A stretch of DNA of 28,371 nucleotides from positions 1-28,371 of the forward strand of contig DFES01000119.1 in the NCBI GenBank assembly GCA_002369175.1. The letters are read 5' to 3'. Both the position numbers and the translations under genes were made by a program. Positions 1 through 7,180 of this stretch are shown in pieces (the first letter of the stretch is position 1; each line of letters starts with the position of its first letter). Below the pieces are notes generated by a model, which ran no database searches, was not told the origin of the DNA, and saw only the letters and a list, made by a program, of their open reading frames with translations. The DNA is from Selenomonadaceae bacterium UBA3796 (GTDB lineage Bacteria > Bacillota > Negativicutes > Selenomonadales > Selenomonadaceae).

Positions 1-368
1 TGAACGGCATCGGCGGCAGCGGTGACTTCGCCCGCAATGCGTACCTTACGATTTTCTACACTCCCTCCGTTGCCAAGAACGGCGCGATTTCTTCCGTGGT
101 TCCCATGTGCTCCCACATCGATCATACGGAGCATGATGTGGATGTCATCATCACGGAGCAGGGCATTGCCGATCTTCGCGGCAAGGCACCCCGGGAGCGC
201 GCCCTCGAAATCATCAACAACTGTGCGCATCCCGACTACAAGCCCTTACTGCTCGACTACTACAAGCGCGCCACAGAGGCCACGAAGCATGCGCATACGC
301 CCCATATCCTTCAGGAAGCTCTTTCCTTCCATGAGAGATTCCTCGAAACGGGTTCCATGAAAAAATAA
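1..368 (+). CDS. Succinate/propionate CoA-transferase family protein, C-terminal part
   Basis: The 5' end lies outside the window; the reading frame enters at base 3 and gives about 121 residues before the TAA at 366-368. The visible sequence carries the GIGGSGDF block, followed by a VVPMCSHIDHTEHDVDVIITEQGIADLRG-type region and NCAHPDY, typical of the C-terminal half of the acetyl-CoA hydrolase/transferase (Cat1/Ach1/ScpC) family. These enzymes move CoA between acyl groups; beside methylmalonyl-CoA mutase and decarboxylase genes the likely reaction is propionyl-CoA + succinate to propionate + succinyl-CoA, closing the propionate cycle. The catalytic glutamate lies upstream and cannot be checked, so the exact acyl specificity is inferred from context. 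The gene is followed after 74 bp by the mutase gene on the same strand, with a small hairpin (382-401) in the gap and no T-run. Confidence 0.85.
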   Translation, partial: NGIGGSGDFARNAYLTIFYTPSVAKNGAISSVVPMCSHIDHTEHDVDVIITEQGIADLRGKAPRERALEIINNCAHPDYKPLLLDYYKRATEATKHAHTPHILQEALSFHERFLETGSMKK

Positions 369-442
369 AAGCAAACGATGAGGAACCGGGCAACGGTTTC
401 CGAACCAAATATAGAACTGAATGAGCAGGAGGAAAATTCATC

Positions 443-2125
443 ATGAGCAATGAAAAGATCCAGGCTGAACTTGCGAAGTATGAGGCCAATGTGGAAAAAG
501 CTGTCGCCAAGTTCCCAGAGCGCAAATACCTTCCCGAGAAGCGCATCTACACGCCCCTCGATGTGAAGGGGGATGAGGCATACGCGGAAGAAATCGGCTT
601 CCCCGGACAGTATCCCTTCACCCGTGGCGTACAGCCCACCATGTACCGTGGCCGCTTTTGGACCATGCGCATGTATGCGGGCTTTTCCACGGCGAAGGCA
701 TCCAATGAGCGGTATCGCTATCTGATTGCCAACGGCGGCACGGGTCTTTCCTGTGCATTTGACCTTCCCACGCAGATCGGCTACGACTCGGATGATCCGA
801 TTTCCGAAGGCGAGGTGGGAAAGGTCGGTGTGGCCATCGACTCCCTTGCTGATATGGAAGTCCTCTTTGACCAGATCGACTTGGGCAAGGTTTCCACGTC
901 CATGACCATCAATGCGCCGGCTTCCGTTCTTTTGGCTATGTATATTGCCGTAGCGGAGGAGCAGGGCGTTCCGGCAGATCAGCTCCGCGGTACGATTCAG
1001 AACGATATCCTGAAGGAATATGCAGCACGCGGCACCTATATTTTCCCTCCGAAGCCGTCCATGCGTATTATCACGAATATCTTTGAGTATTGCTCCAAGA
1101 ATGTGCCGAAGTGGAACACGATTTCCATTTCCGGATATCATATCCGCGAGGCCGGCTCTACGGCGGCACAGGAAATCGCATTCACTATCGCCGATGGTAT
1201 CGCTTACGTTGATGCGGCAATCAAGGCCGGCATGAACGTGGATGACTTCGCAGGTCGTCTGTCCTTCTTCTGGAATGCTCATAACAATGTTCTTGAGGAA
1301 GTGGCTAAGTTCCGTGCTTCCCGCCGTCTCTGGGCAAATATCATGAAGAACCGCTTCCATGCGCAGAAGCCGAAGTCCATGATGCTTCGTGTGCATACGC
1401 AGACGGCCGGTTCCATGCTGACGGCGCAGCAGCCGAACAATAATATCGTACGCGTCGCGCTCCAGACAGCAGCGGCTGTCATGGGTGGCACGCAGTCCCT
1501 CCATACGAATTCCCGGGATGAGGCTTTGGCTCTGCCGACGCAGGAATCCGTCACCATTGCGCTCCGCACGCAGCAGATCGTTGCAAACGAGTCCGGCCTG
1601 GCCGATGTCATCGACCCGCTGGCAGGCTCCTACTATGTGGAAGCTATGACGGATCGCATCTACAATGAGGCCGCTGAGTACATCAAGAAGATTGATGAAA
1701 TGGGCGGCGCCGTGGAGGCAATCGAAAAGGGCTACATCCAGAAGGAGATTCAGGACAGCGCCTATAAGTGGCAGATGGATGTGGAGAATAAGCGCCGCAT
1801 CATCGTTGGCGTCAACGAGTACATTGACGAGAACGAGGAGCCGCCGAAGGGACTTCTCAAGATCGATGCTTCCGTGGGCGTTGAGCAGTGCAAGAAGCTG
1901 GCTGATCTCAAGGCAGGCAAGCCCATCAACAAGATGACCAAGGGTCGTGACAATGATGCCGTCAAGGCAGCTCTTGCAGAGCTCAAGGATGCCTGCAAGA
2001 AGGATGAGAGTGAGAATCTCATGCCCCATATCCTGAAAGCTGTCAAGACTTATGCAACGCTTGGCGAGATCTGCGGCGTTATGCGCGAGGTCTTCGGTGA
2101 GTACGAGGCACATGTGAGCCTTTGA
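443..2125 (+). CDS. mcmA1: Methylmalonyl-CoA mutase, catalytic (large) chain
   Basis: 560 residues forming the TIM-barrel catalytic chain that interconverts succinyl-CoA and (R)-methylmalonyl-CoA by a B12 radical mechanism. The start ATG is preceded by AGGAGGA at good distance. TMY (Tyr68) and PSMRII (Arg near 208) match the substrate-binding Tyr/Arg that separate methylmalonyl-CoA mutase from isobutyryl-CoA mutase, and SISGYH (His near 233) matches the active-site histidine. The RYRYLIANGGTGLS...FDLPTQIGYDSD block is diagnostic of the family. The protein stops before the B12-binding domain, which is encoded separately by the next gene, so this is the split form of the enzyme, as in many archaea and some bacteria. 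It serves the succinate-to-propionate route with the neighbouring epimerase and decarboxylase genes. Confidence 0.95.
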   Translation: MSNEKIQAELAKYEANVEKAVAKFPERKYLPEKRIYTPLDVKGDEAYAEEIGFPGQYPFTRGVQPTMYRGRFWTMRMYAGFSTAKASNERYRYLIANGGTGLSCAFDLPTQIGYDSDDPISEGEVGKVGVAIDSLADMEVLFDQIDLGKVSTSMTINAPASVLLAMYIAVAEEQGVPADQLRGTIQNDILKEYAARGTYIFPPKPSMRIITNIFEYCSKNVPKWNTISISGYHIREAGSTAAQEIAFTIADGIAYVDAAIKAGMNVDDFAGRLSFFWNAHNNVLEEVAKFRASRRLWANIMKNRFHAQKPKSMMLRVHTQTAGSMLTAQQPNNNIVRVALQTAAAVMGGTQSLHTNSRDEALALPTQESVTIALRTQQIVANESGLADVIDPLAGSYYVEAMTDRIYNEAAEYIKKIDEMGGAVEAIEKGYIQKEIQDSAYKWQMDVENKRRIIVGVNEYIDENEEPPKGLLKIDASVGVEQCKKLADLKAGKPINKMTKGRDNDAVKAALAELKDACKKDESENLMPHILKAVKTYATLGEICGVMREVFGEYEAHVSL

Positions 2126-2191
2126 TCCTGTTGAATGATTCGGGTGGGAGCCTCTCCCACGCTTTCCGTAAACATATGGAGGGAATTTGAA

Positions 2192-2587
2192 ATGGATAAA
2201 AAAGTTAGAGTATTAGTTGCCAAGCCCGGTCTTGATGGACATGATCGCGGTGCGAAGGTCGTTGCCCGCGCACTCCGTGATGCCGGTTTCGAGGTTGTCT
2301 ATACAGGACTCCGCCAGACACCGGAGCAGATTGCTGAAGCAGCTTTGCAGGAGGATGTCAATGTGGTTGCCATGAGCATTCTCTCAGGCGCTCATCCCCA
2401 CCTCTTCCCGAAGGTTGTGAACCTGGTCCGCGAGAAGGGCATGAAGGATGTACTCATCATCGGCGGCGGTGTGATTCCCGAAGGGGATATCCCGGCACTC
2501 AAGGAAGCCGGGGTTGCCGAGGTATTCACCCCCGGTACGCCCACCTCTGATGTGGTGGAGTTCATCAAGGCAAACGTGAAGGCTTGA
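2192..2587 (+). CDS. mcmA2: Methylmalonyl-CoA mutase, B12-binding chain
   Basis: 131 residues. The ATG at 2192 is chosen over the in-frame ATG at 2135 because GGAGGGA lies 7 bases before it and the protein then begins exactly where the family does (MDKKVRVLVAKPGLDGHDRG). The base-off/His-on cobalamin motif is visible: Asp15-x-His17-x-x-Gly20, then the SxL segment (MSILSG) and the GGG segment (IIGGGVIP). It is a free-standing Rossmann-like B12 domain that would dock on the catalytic chain encoded 66 bp upstream to form the holoenzyme. A strong terminator follows directly, so these two mutase genes may be the last genes of one transcript. Confidence 0.93.
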   Translation: MDKKVRVLVAKPGLDGHDRGAKVVARALRDAGFEVVYTGLRQTPEQIAEAALQEDVNVVAMSILSGAHPHLFPKVVNLVREKGMKDVLIIGGGVIPEGDIPALKEAGVAEVFTPGTPTSDVVEFIKANVKA

Positions 2588-2613
2588 TCGATAGGTAGGA
2601 TAGCTGTAAAGAG

Positions 2614-2653
2614 ATGGATGACAGCAGCGCTCTGCTGCCGTCATCCATTTTTT
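2614..2653 (+). terminator. Strong intrinsic terminator after the mutase genes
   Basis: ATGGATGAC (2614-2622) pairs with GTCATCCAT (2640-2648) and GCAGC (2624-2628) with GCTGC (2634-2638), broken only by one A/C mismatch; the loop is GCTCT. T residues follow to 2653. This is a long, near-perfect stem with a T-run. It lies between the B12-binding chain gene and meaB, so meaB is either read through at reduced level or has its own promoter, which was not identified. Confidence 0.85.
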
Positions 2654-2710
2654 GGATTTTTGCAGGAGATTCTTCTTTTTTGCAGAAGAGTAGAAGAAGG
2701 TGGTGAAGAA

Positions 2711-3649
2711 ATGGATATCGTGGAAGAACTATTAAAGGGCAACCGGCTTGCCTTGTCAAAGGCCATCACAGCCATTGAGAACGAGTATGACGAGGCCACG
2801 GAAATCATGACGAAGCTCTATCCTCACACGGGAAATGCCTATGTTCTTGGGATTACGGGACCTCCCGGCGCGGGAAAGAGCACGCTTACGGACAAGATCG
2901 CAAAGGAGTACCGGAGCCAGGGCAAGACGGTCGGCATCATCGCAGTTGACCCGACCAGTCCTTTTACCGGGGGCGCGATCCTGGGAGATCGCATCCGCAT
3001 GAACAGTCTGACCATGGATGAGGGAGTTTTCATCCGCAGCATGGGAACCCGCGGAAGCCTCGGGGGACTTTCCCATAAGACAGCAGACGCAGTGAAGGCC
3101 ATGGATGCTTTCGGCAAGGATGTCATCATTGTGGAGACTGTGGGCGTCGGACAATCCGAGGTCGATATTGTCAAGGCTGCAGATACGACCATGGTCGTAT
3201 TGATTCCCGGCATGGGAGATGACATCCAGGCAATCAAGGCAGGAATCCTGGAAATCGGCGATCTCTTCACCATCAACAAGTCGGACTTGCCCGGTGCGGA
3301 CAAGCTGGTGCGGGAAATCAACATGATGCTGGATTTGGATAGTTTCATGACGGATTGGCGTCCCCCCATCCAGAAGGTAGTGGCCAATCAGGGGGAAGGG
3401 ATTTCGGAGCTTGTCGGAAGTGTTCAAACGCATCGCGATTATATTACGGAGAAGGGGATCCTCGACCAGAGGCGCACGAAACGCGCAAAGGACGAGATGC
3501 TGGACATCCTGAACAGCAACCTCAGCCGTTATATCAAGAGCAGGATCGTGGACACGGGACGGCTTGACAGCTATGTAGAGCAGTTCCAGCAGCACAGGGC
3601 GGATCCCTATACGGTGGTCGGCGATATTATGAGTGAAATGCTGAGATAA
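2711..3649 (+). CDS. meaB: Methylmalonyl-CoA mutase-associated GTPase MeaB (ArgK family)
   Basis: 312 residues. The ATG at 2711 follows a purine-rich GAAGGTGGTGAAG stretch; the in-frame ATG at 2618 lies inside the terminator stem and is unlikely to be used. The P-loop is GPPGAGKST at about residues 50-58, with the family blocks VDPTSPFTGGAILGDRIRM, FIRSMGTRGSLGG and ETVGVGQSEVD, and the guanine-specificity motif NKSD (TINKSDLPGAD). MeaB is a G3E GTPase that guards methylmalonyl-CoA mutase: it gates cofactor loading and protects against or repairs inactivation. Its place directly after both mutase chains agrees with that role. The older name ArgK, a supposed arginine-transport kinase, is a misnomer for this family. 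Confidence 0.93.
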   Translation: MDIVEELLKGNRLALSKAITAIENEYDEATEIMTKLYPHTGNAYVLGITGPPGAGKSTLTDKIAKEYRSQGKTVGIIAVDPTSPFTGGAILGDRIRMNSLTMDEGVFIRSMGTRGSLGGLSHKTADAVKAMDAFGKDVIIVETVGVGQSEVDIVKAADTTMVVLIPGMGDDIQAIKAGILEIGDLFTINKSDLPGADKLVREINMMLDLDSFMTDWRPPIQKVVANQGEGISELVGSVQTHRDYITEKGILDQRRTKRAKDEMLDILNSNLSRYIKSRIVDTGRLDSYVEQFQQHRADPYTVVGDIMSEMLR

Positions 3650-3805
3650 GGAGCTGGCAATAAATAAATTTTAAGATAGGACGCAGGATGAATCTTCATA
3701 GGCTAGGCGGAGGAAGGAGGCATAGCGGTGCTATGTCGACTGACGACAACGACGCATCTGGAGATTCAGACAAGTCAAATCTAAAATTTATTTATGAACA
3801 GTTCC
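3650..3805. repeat. Inverted-repeat intergenic element (MITE-like)
   Basis: The gap between meaB and the epimerase gene holds a compact element with inverted ends. ATAAATAAATTTTA (3660-3673) is a perfect 14-bp inverted match to 3782-3795, and the match continues imperfectly inward (AAGAT against ATC) and outward (GGAGCTG at 3650-3656 against CAGTTCC at 3799-3805). Inside are a second hairpin, CATAGC-GGT-GCTATG (3721-3735), and an inverted pair GAATCT / AGATTC (3690-3695, 3762-3767). It contains no convincing ORF. The organisation resembles a miniature inverted-repeat transposable element or a REP/ERIC-like dispersed repeat; no second copy exists in this window, so that class is inferred. Confidence 0.6.
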
Positions 3806-3843
3806 TAAGCATTTTTATAGCATTCCAGAGGAGGTAATATCAA

Positions 3844-4260
3844 ATGTTCAAGATTTTAGGCGTAGACCATATCGGCATTGCAGTTACGGATCTCAAGGAA
3901 GTCGGCGCATTCTGGAGCGAGTCCCTTGGACTCCCTTCCACGGGTGAGGAGACGGTGGCGGAGCAGAAGGTGACGACGGGCTTCTACCCGACGCCCAACG
4001 GCAGCGAGATTGAGCTTCTTGCGGCAACGGAGCCGGATTCTCCCATTGCGAAGTTCATGGAGAAGAATGGCGGACGCGGCGGCATCCAGCACATTGCCCT
4101 GCGCGTGGACAATCTTGAGGCGGCTCTTGCCGACCTGAAGGAGAAAGGCGTAAAGCTCATTGATGAAAAACCCCGCAAGGGAGCCGGCGGTGCCATGATT
4201 GCTTTCCTGCATCCGAAAGCCACCCATGGCGTACTCCTCGAACTCTGCCAGCGCGGCTGA
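3844..4260 (+). CDS. mce: Methylmalonyl-CoA epimerase
   Basis: 138 residues, the usual length for this vicinal-oxygen-chelate enzyme. It epimerises (R)- and (S)-methylmalonyl-CoA, linking the mutase product to the decarboxylase substrate. Metal-ligand positions are visible in the paired beta-alpha-beta modules: His9 (VDHIGIAV), Glu57 (SEIELL), His83 (IQHIALRV) and Glu133 (LLELCQ). GGRGGIQHIA and THGVLLEL are characteristic family blocks. The start ATG has GAGGAGG upstream (3829-3835). It sits between meaB and mmdA, as expected for the pathway. Two small hairpins without a T-run lie in the gap to mmdA. Confidence 0.93.
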   Translation: MFKILGVDHIGIAVTDLKEVGAFWSESLGLPSTGEETVAEQKVTTGFYPTPNGSEIELLAATEPDSPIAKFMEKNGGRGGIQHIALRVDNLEAALADLKEKGVKLIDEKPRKGAGGAMIAFLHPKATHGVLLELCQRG

Positions 4261-4287
4261 GGGAAATCCATTCCCTGACTGCAATAT

Positions 4288-4306
4288 TTGCGCTGCAAAA
4301 GCGCAA
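4288..4306 (+). other. Intercistronic hairpin before mmdA
   Basis: TTGCGC (4288-4293) pairs with GCGCAA (4301-4306) around a TGCAAAA loop; a weaker GGGAA/TTCCC stem lies just upstream (4261-4275). No T-run follows, so this is more likely an RNA-processing or stability element than a terminator. Confidence 0.35.
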
Positions 4307-4341
4307 GGAATCAATGCTGTATAGCTATTTAGGAGGTAGAA

Positions 4342-5871
4342 ATGGCTACTGTTCAGGAAAAAATCGAGTTAATGAAATCCAAGAAAGAGCATATCATGCA
4401 GGGAGGCGGCCAGGCTCGCATCGACAAGCAGCATGAAAAAGGCAAGATGACCGCTCGCGAGCGCATTGAGAAGCTCTTTGATGAGAATACCTTTGTCGAA
4501 CTGGACATGTTCATGAAGCATCGCTGCACGAACTTCGGCCAGGAGAAGAAAGAGCTCCCCGGCGAAGGCGTGGTGACGGGCTATGGCACCATTGACGGGC
4601 GTCTCGTGTACGCATTTGCGCAGGATTTCACCGTGGAGGGCGGCTCTCTTGGTGAAAAGCATGCCCATAAGATCTGGAAGGTCATGGATCTTGCCATGAA
4701 AATGGGGGCGCCCTGCATTGGAATCAACGATTCCGGCGGTGCGCGCATACAGGAGGCTGTAGATGCACTGTCCGGCTATGCGGGCATTTTCTATCGCAAT
4801 ACGGCGGCTTCCGGTGTCATCCCGCAGATCTCCGTCATCATGGGACCTTGCGCCGGCGGTGCTGTGTATTCTCCGGCCATTACAGACTTCATCTACATGG
4901 TGAAGAACACGAGCCAGATGTTCATCACGGGGCCTGCGGTTATCAAATCCGTTACGGCAGAAGAAATCACGGCAGAGGCTCTGGGTGGCGCAATGACCCA
5001 CAACAGCAAGAGCGGTGTGGCTCATTTTGCAGCAGAGGATGAAGATGACTGCATCAAGCAGATTCGTTACCTCCTTTCCTTCCTGCCGAGCAACAACATG
5101 GAGGATGCCCCCATTGTTGATACCGGGGACGATCCGGATCGTCAGGATGAGAGCCTCAACACGGTCATTCCCGACAATCCCAATGCGCCTTATGACATGA
5201 AGGATGTCATTCGCTCCATCGTTGACAACGGCGAGTTCTATGAGGTTCATGAGCATTTTGCCACCAATATCATCACATGCTTTGCCAGATTCGACGGGCG
5301 CAGCGTGGGCATCATCGCCAATCAGCCCAAGGTGATGGCGGGCTGCCTTGATGTGGATGCCTCGGACAAGTCCTCACGCTTCATTCGCTTCTGCGATGCC
5401 TTCAATATCCCCCTCGTGAACCTTGTGGATGTTCCGGGATTCCTTCCGGGCGTGAATCAGGAACACCTGGGCATTATCCGTCATGGCGCGAAGATGCTTT
5501 ATGCGTACAGCGAAGCCACTGTTCCCAAGGTTACGGTCATTACCCGCAAGGCCTATGGCGGTTCTTACATCGCCATGTGCTGCCGCGAGCTCGGCGCAGA
5601 TCAGGTTATGGCCTGGCCGACCTCCGAGATTGCGGTCATGGGGCCTGCAGGCGCGGCAAACATCATTTTCCGCAAGGATCCGGACAAGGAACAGAAGACG
5701 GCGGAATATGTGGAGGAATTTGCCACTCCCTATAAAGCTGCGGAGCGCGGCTATGCGGACATGGTCATCGAGCCGAAGGAAACGCGTCCGCGCATCATTA
5801 CCGCCCTCAATGCCCTTGCGAGCAAGCGTGAAGTGGGTCCGGCGAAGAAGCATGGCAATATTCCGTTGTAA
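4342..5871 (+). CDS. mmdA: Methylmalonyl-CoA decarboxylase alpha chain (carboxyltransferase)
   Basis: 509 residues, the expected length for the carboxyltransferase chain (MmdA/PccB family), preceded by TAGGAGGTAG. Two crotonase-like halves are visible. The N half carries GKMTARERIEKLFDENTF, the AFAQDFTVEGGSLGE block, GINDSGGARIQEAV and GPCAGGAVYSPA. The C half carries RFCDAFNIPLVNLVDVPGFLPG, the GAKMLYAYSEATVPKVTVI block, RKAYGGSYIAM and MGPAGAANIIF. In the Veillonella enzyme this chain moves the carboxyl group of (S)-methylmalonyl-CoA to the biotin on MmdC, releasing propionyl-CoA. The same fold serves propionyl-CoA carboxylase, but the absence of a biotin carboxylase gene and the presence of an MmdE-like chain and a free biotin carrier favour the decarboxylase. 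Confidence 0.92.
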   Translation: MATVQEKIELMKSKKEHIMQGGGQARIDKQHEKGKMTARERIEKLFDENTFVELDMFMKHRCTNFGQEKKELPGEGVVTGYGTIDGRLVYAFAQDFTVEGGSLGEKHAHKIWKVMDLAMKMGAPCIGINDSGGARIQEAVDALSGYAGIFYRNTAASGVIPQISVIMGPCAGGAVYSPAITDFIYMVKNTSQMFITGPAVIKSVTAEEITAEALGGAMTHNSKSGVAHFAAEDEDDCIKQIRYLLSFLPSNNMEDAPIVDTGDDPDRQDESLNTVIPDNPNAPYDMKDVIRSIVDNGEFYEVHEHFATNIITCFARFDGRSVGIIANQPKVMAGCLDVDASDKSSRFIRFCDAFNIPLVNLVDVPGFLPGVNQEHLGIIRHGAKMLYAYSEATVPKVTVITRKAYGGSYIAMCCRELGADQVMAWPTSEIAVMGPAGAANIIFRKDPDKEQKTAEYVEEFATPYKAAERGYADMVIEPKETRPRIITALNALASKREVGPAKKHGNIPL

Positions 5872-5895
5872 TGGATTGCTGAGGAGGCTTTCGTC

Positions 5896-6033
5896 ATGAG
5901 TGACAAGGAAATCAAGCCTGAGATTGTGGCAGCTATCTCTGCTGCTGTTCAGCAGATGATGGGAAACAAGGTCATCGCTGTCCGCATCAAGCGCAGTGAT
6001 GTATGGGCAATTGCCGCGCGCAATAAGCTCTGA
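5896..6033 (+). CDS. mmdE: Methylmalonyl-CoA decarboxylase epsilon-like small chain
   Basis: A 45-residue ORF with GAGGAGG just before its ATG, 24 bp after mmdA and 44 bp before mmdC. The protein has an IVAAISAAVQQMM helix, a basic VIAVRIKRSD segment, and ends in WAIAARNKL. This pattern of an Ala-rich helix followed by a basic strand and a Trp near the end resembles the C-terminal tail of MmdD/OadG-family chains and the short MmdE chain of Veillonella parvula, which is reported to stabilise the complex. It has no membrane segment. The assignment rests on position and pattern, not on a database match. Confidence 0.75.
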   Translation: MSDKEIKPEIVAAISAAVQQMMGNKVIAVRIKRSDVWAIAARNKL

Positions 6034-6077
6034 TTCATTCGGCAAATATTTGAAATATGAAAGTGGAGGAATTTTCA

Positions 6078-6464
6078 ATGAAAAAATTCAACATTACCGT
6101 AAACGGCACTGCTTATGAGGTTGAGGTCGAGGAAGTAAAGGCTGCGGGTCCTGCGCCCAAGAAGGCCGCTGCACCTGCTCCTTCCGCCGCACCGGCAGCT
6201 CCTGCCGCACCTGCAGCTCCCAAGAAAGCTGCTCAGTCCGCCGGCGCAGGGGAGCATTCCATTGATGCTCCGATGCCGGGCAAGATCGTGAAGCTTGTTG
6301 CAAGCGTCGGACAGAGCGTCCAGGCTGGTGATGTCCTGCTGATTCTCGAAGCGATGAAGATGCAGAACGAGATCACGGCAGATGCTGCCGGCACGGTCAA
6401 GGCATTTAACGTTGCCGCCGGTGAGGCTGTCAAGAACGGCGATTCTCTTGTGATTCTCGGCTGA
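6078..6464 (+). CDS. mmdC: Biotin carrier chain of methylmalonyl-CoA decarboxylase
   Basis: 128 residues; the ATG at 6078 follows AGTGGAGGA by 7 bases, and the in-frame ATG at 6057 has no such site. The N-terminus (KKFNITVNGTAYEVEVEE) is the usual start of a gamma-type carrier, followed by an Ala/Pro-rich flexible linker (about residues 23-53) and a biotinyl domain. Lys94 in EAMKM is the residue that would be biotinylated. The carrier would take CO2 from MmdA and pass it to the membrane chain MmdB, which couples decarboxylation to sodium export. MmdB is not encoded here: a terminator follows. Confidence 0.93.
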   Translation: MKKFNITVNGTAYEVEVEEVKAAGPAPKKAAAPAPSAAPAAPAAPAAPKKAAQSAGAGEHSIDAPMPGKIVKLVASVGQSVQAGDVLLILEAMKMQNEITADAAGTVKAFNVAAGEAVKNGDSLVILG

Positions 6465-6486
6465 TTGGGAAGAGATGGCTGCTATG

Positions 6487-6513
6487 GGCTGCTGCGTATT
6501 GCGGCAGCCTTTT
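6487..6513 (+). terminator. Intrinsic terminator after mmdC
   Basis: GGCTGCTGC (6487-6495) pairs with GCGGCAGCC (6501-6509), with one G-T wobble, around GTATT, followed by TTTT. It closes the propionate gene cluster and separates it from the next promoter. Confidence 0.8.
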
Positions 6514-6538
6514 GCGTTCACCAATATGAAAAAAAAAT

Positions 6539-6567
6539 TTGAATATTTACGGGAAATGCGTTATAAT
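6539..6567 (+). promoter_or_regulatory. Sigma70-type promoter for the repeat-protein gene
   Basis: TTGAAT (6539-6544) and a perfect TATAAT (6562-6567) are separated by exactly 17 bases. The expected transcript start is near 6574, about 80 bases before the ORF at 6654. Confidence 0.7.
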
Positions 6568-6653
6568 ATAGCCATCTATCAGCAGGAGTTCCTTGTTTCC
6601 AATACATCTAAGGAAAGAGAAAGAATGTGTAAGGAAAGCGATGGTGACAGATT

Positions 6654-7109
6654 ATGGGAGGAATCTCAAGCGCAACGAGCGGAGCCAGTTGGGGAACGAG
6701 CGCATTTCAGCGGGCGAATCGGGAAATCGTGCAGTATGGGCAGAAATGGGCATCGAAGATCTCGTCGCAGGACAATTCCTTTGCGAATGTGTCGAATTTT
6801 GGAAATGAGACGCATGTGGGAAATAGTCGTTTTGCCCAGGGAAACAAAAGAATCTACGACGATGGTACGCGCCTGACGGGCAGGATCCATTCGATGGACA
6901 AGTCCTACACAGATGTCATGAAACTTGGGACGGGTGCGTTTTCGGAGGTAACGGGACGTATTTATTCCGATGGGACGAGTCTGACGAAATCGATTTCCGA
7001 TGCGGCGCAGGCGTATGTGGACACCCTGAACTACAGAACCCAGAACGGAACCAGTCGATTTGTGAAGAGCAATGAGGTGGTCAGTTTGCGCGCATTGGAG
7101 AACGCATGA
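6654..7109 (+). CDS. Unrecognised protein of 36-residue repeats
   Basis: 151 residues, family not recognised. After a short Gly/Ser/Ala leader (1-14) the whole protein is internal repeats: residues 15-50, 57-92 and 93-128 are three units of exactly 36 residues, and 133-151 is a partial fourth. The pattern is roughly [T/N]-S-x-F-x3-N-x2-I-Y-x-D-G-T-x-L-T-x2-I-S, ending S-Y-x-D-V-x3-G. There are no signal peptide, membrane segment or Cys residues. The ATG is the first in frame after a stop codon, with GGTGA a few bases upstream. Conservation of the repeats at protein level supports real coding, against two overlapping ORFs in other frames. It is a single-gene unit with its own promoter and terminator. 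The alternating polar/aromatic pattern could form a beta-solenoid or an elongated coiled structure; no function is proposed. Confidence 0.7.
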   Translation: MGGISSATSGASWGTSAFQRANREIVQYGQKWASKISSQDNSFANVSNFGNETHVGNSRFAQGNKRIYDDGTRLTGRIHSMDKSYTDVMKLGTGAFSEVTGRIYSDGTSLTKSISDAAQAYVDTLNYRTQNGTSRFVKSNEVVSLRALENA

Positions 7110-7130
7110 GGCTTAAAGAGATGTTGAGAA

Positions 7131-7160
7131 CTGCTGTGCGGGAGCATGGCAGCTTTTTTT
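7131..7160 (+). terminator. Intrinsic terminator after the repeat-protein gene
   Basis: CTGCTGTGC (7131-7139) pairs with GCATGGCAG (7144-7152), including two wobble pairs, around GGGA. C and seven T residues follow. It ends the single-gene unit just before the fabK ribosome-binding site. Confidence 0.85.
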
Positions 7161-7180
7161 GTCAAGGGAGGAAATGTTGT

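Noticed and set aside
382..401. Hairpin GGAACCG/CGGTTTCC between the CoA-transferase and mutase genes.
   Set aside because: Short, with a bulge and no T-run; not enough to call a terminator or regulatory element.
311..2113. 600-residue open frame on the - strand opposite the mutase gene.
   Set aside because: It is an antisense shadow caused by codon bias; the + strand protein has all family motifs.
6475..6876. Overlapping open frames at 6475-6876 and 6593-6808 at the start of the repeat-protein gene.
   Set aside because: They are Arg/Cys-rich and without repeats, whereas the 6654-7109 frame has a clear conserved 36-residue repeat.
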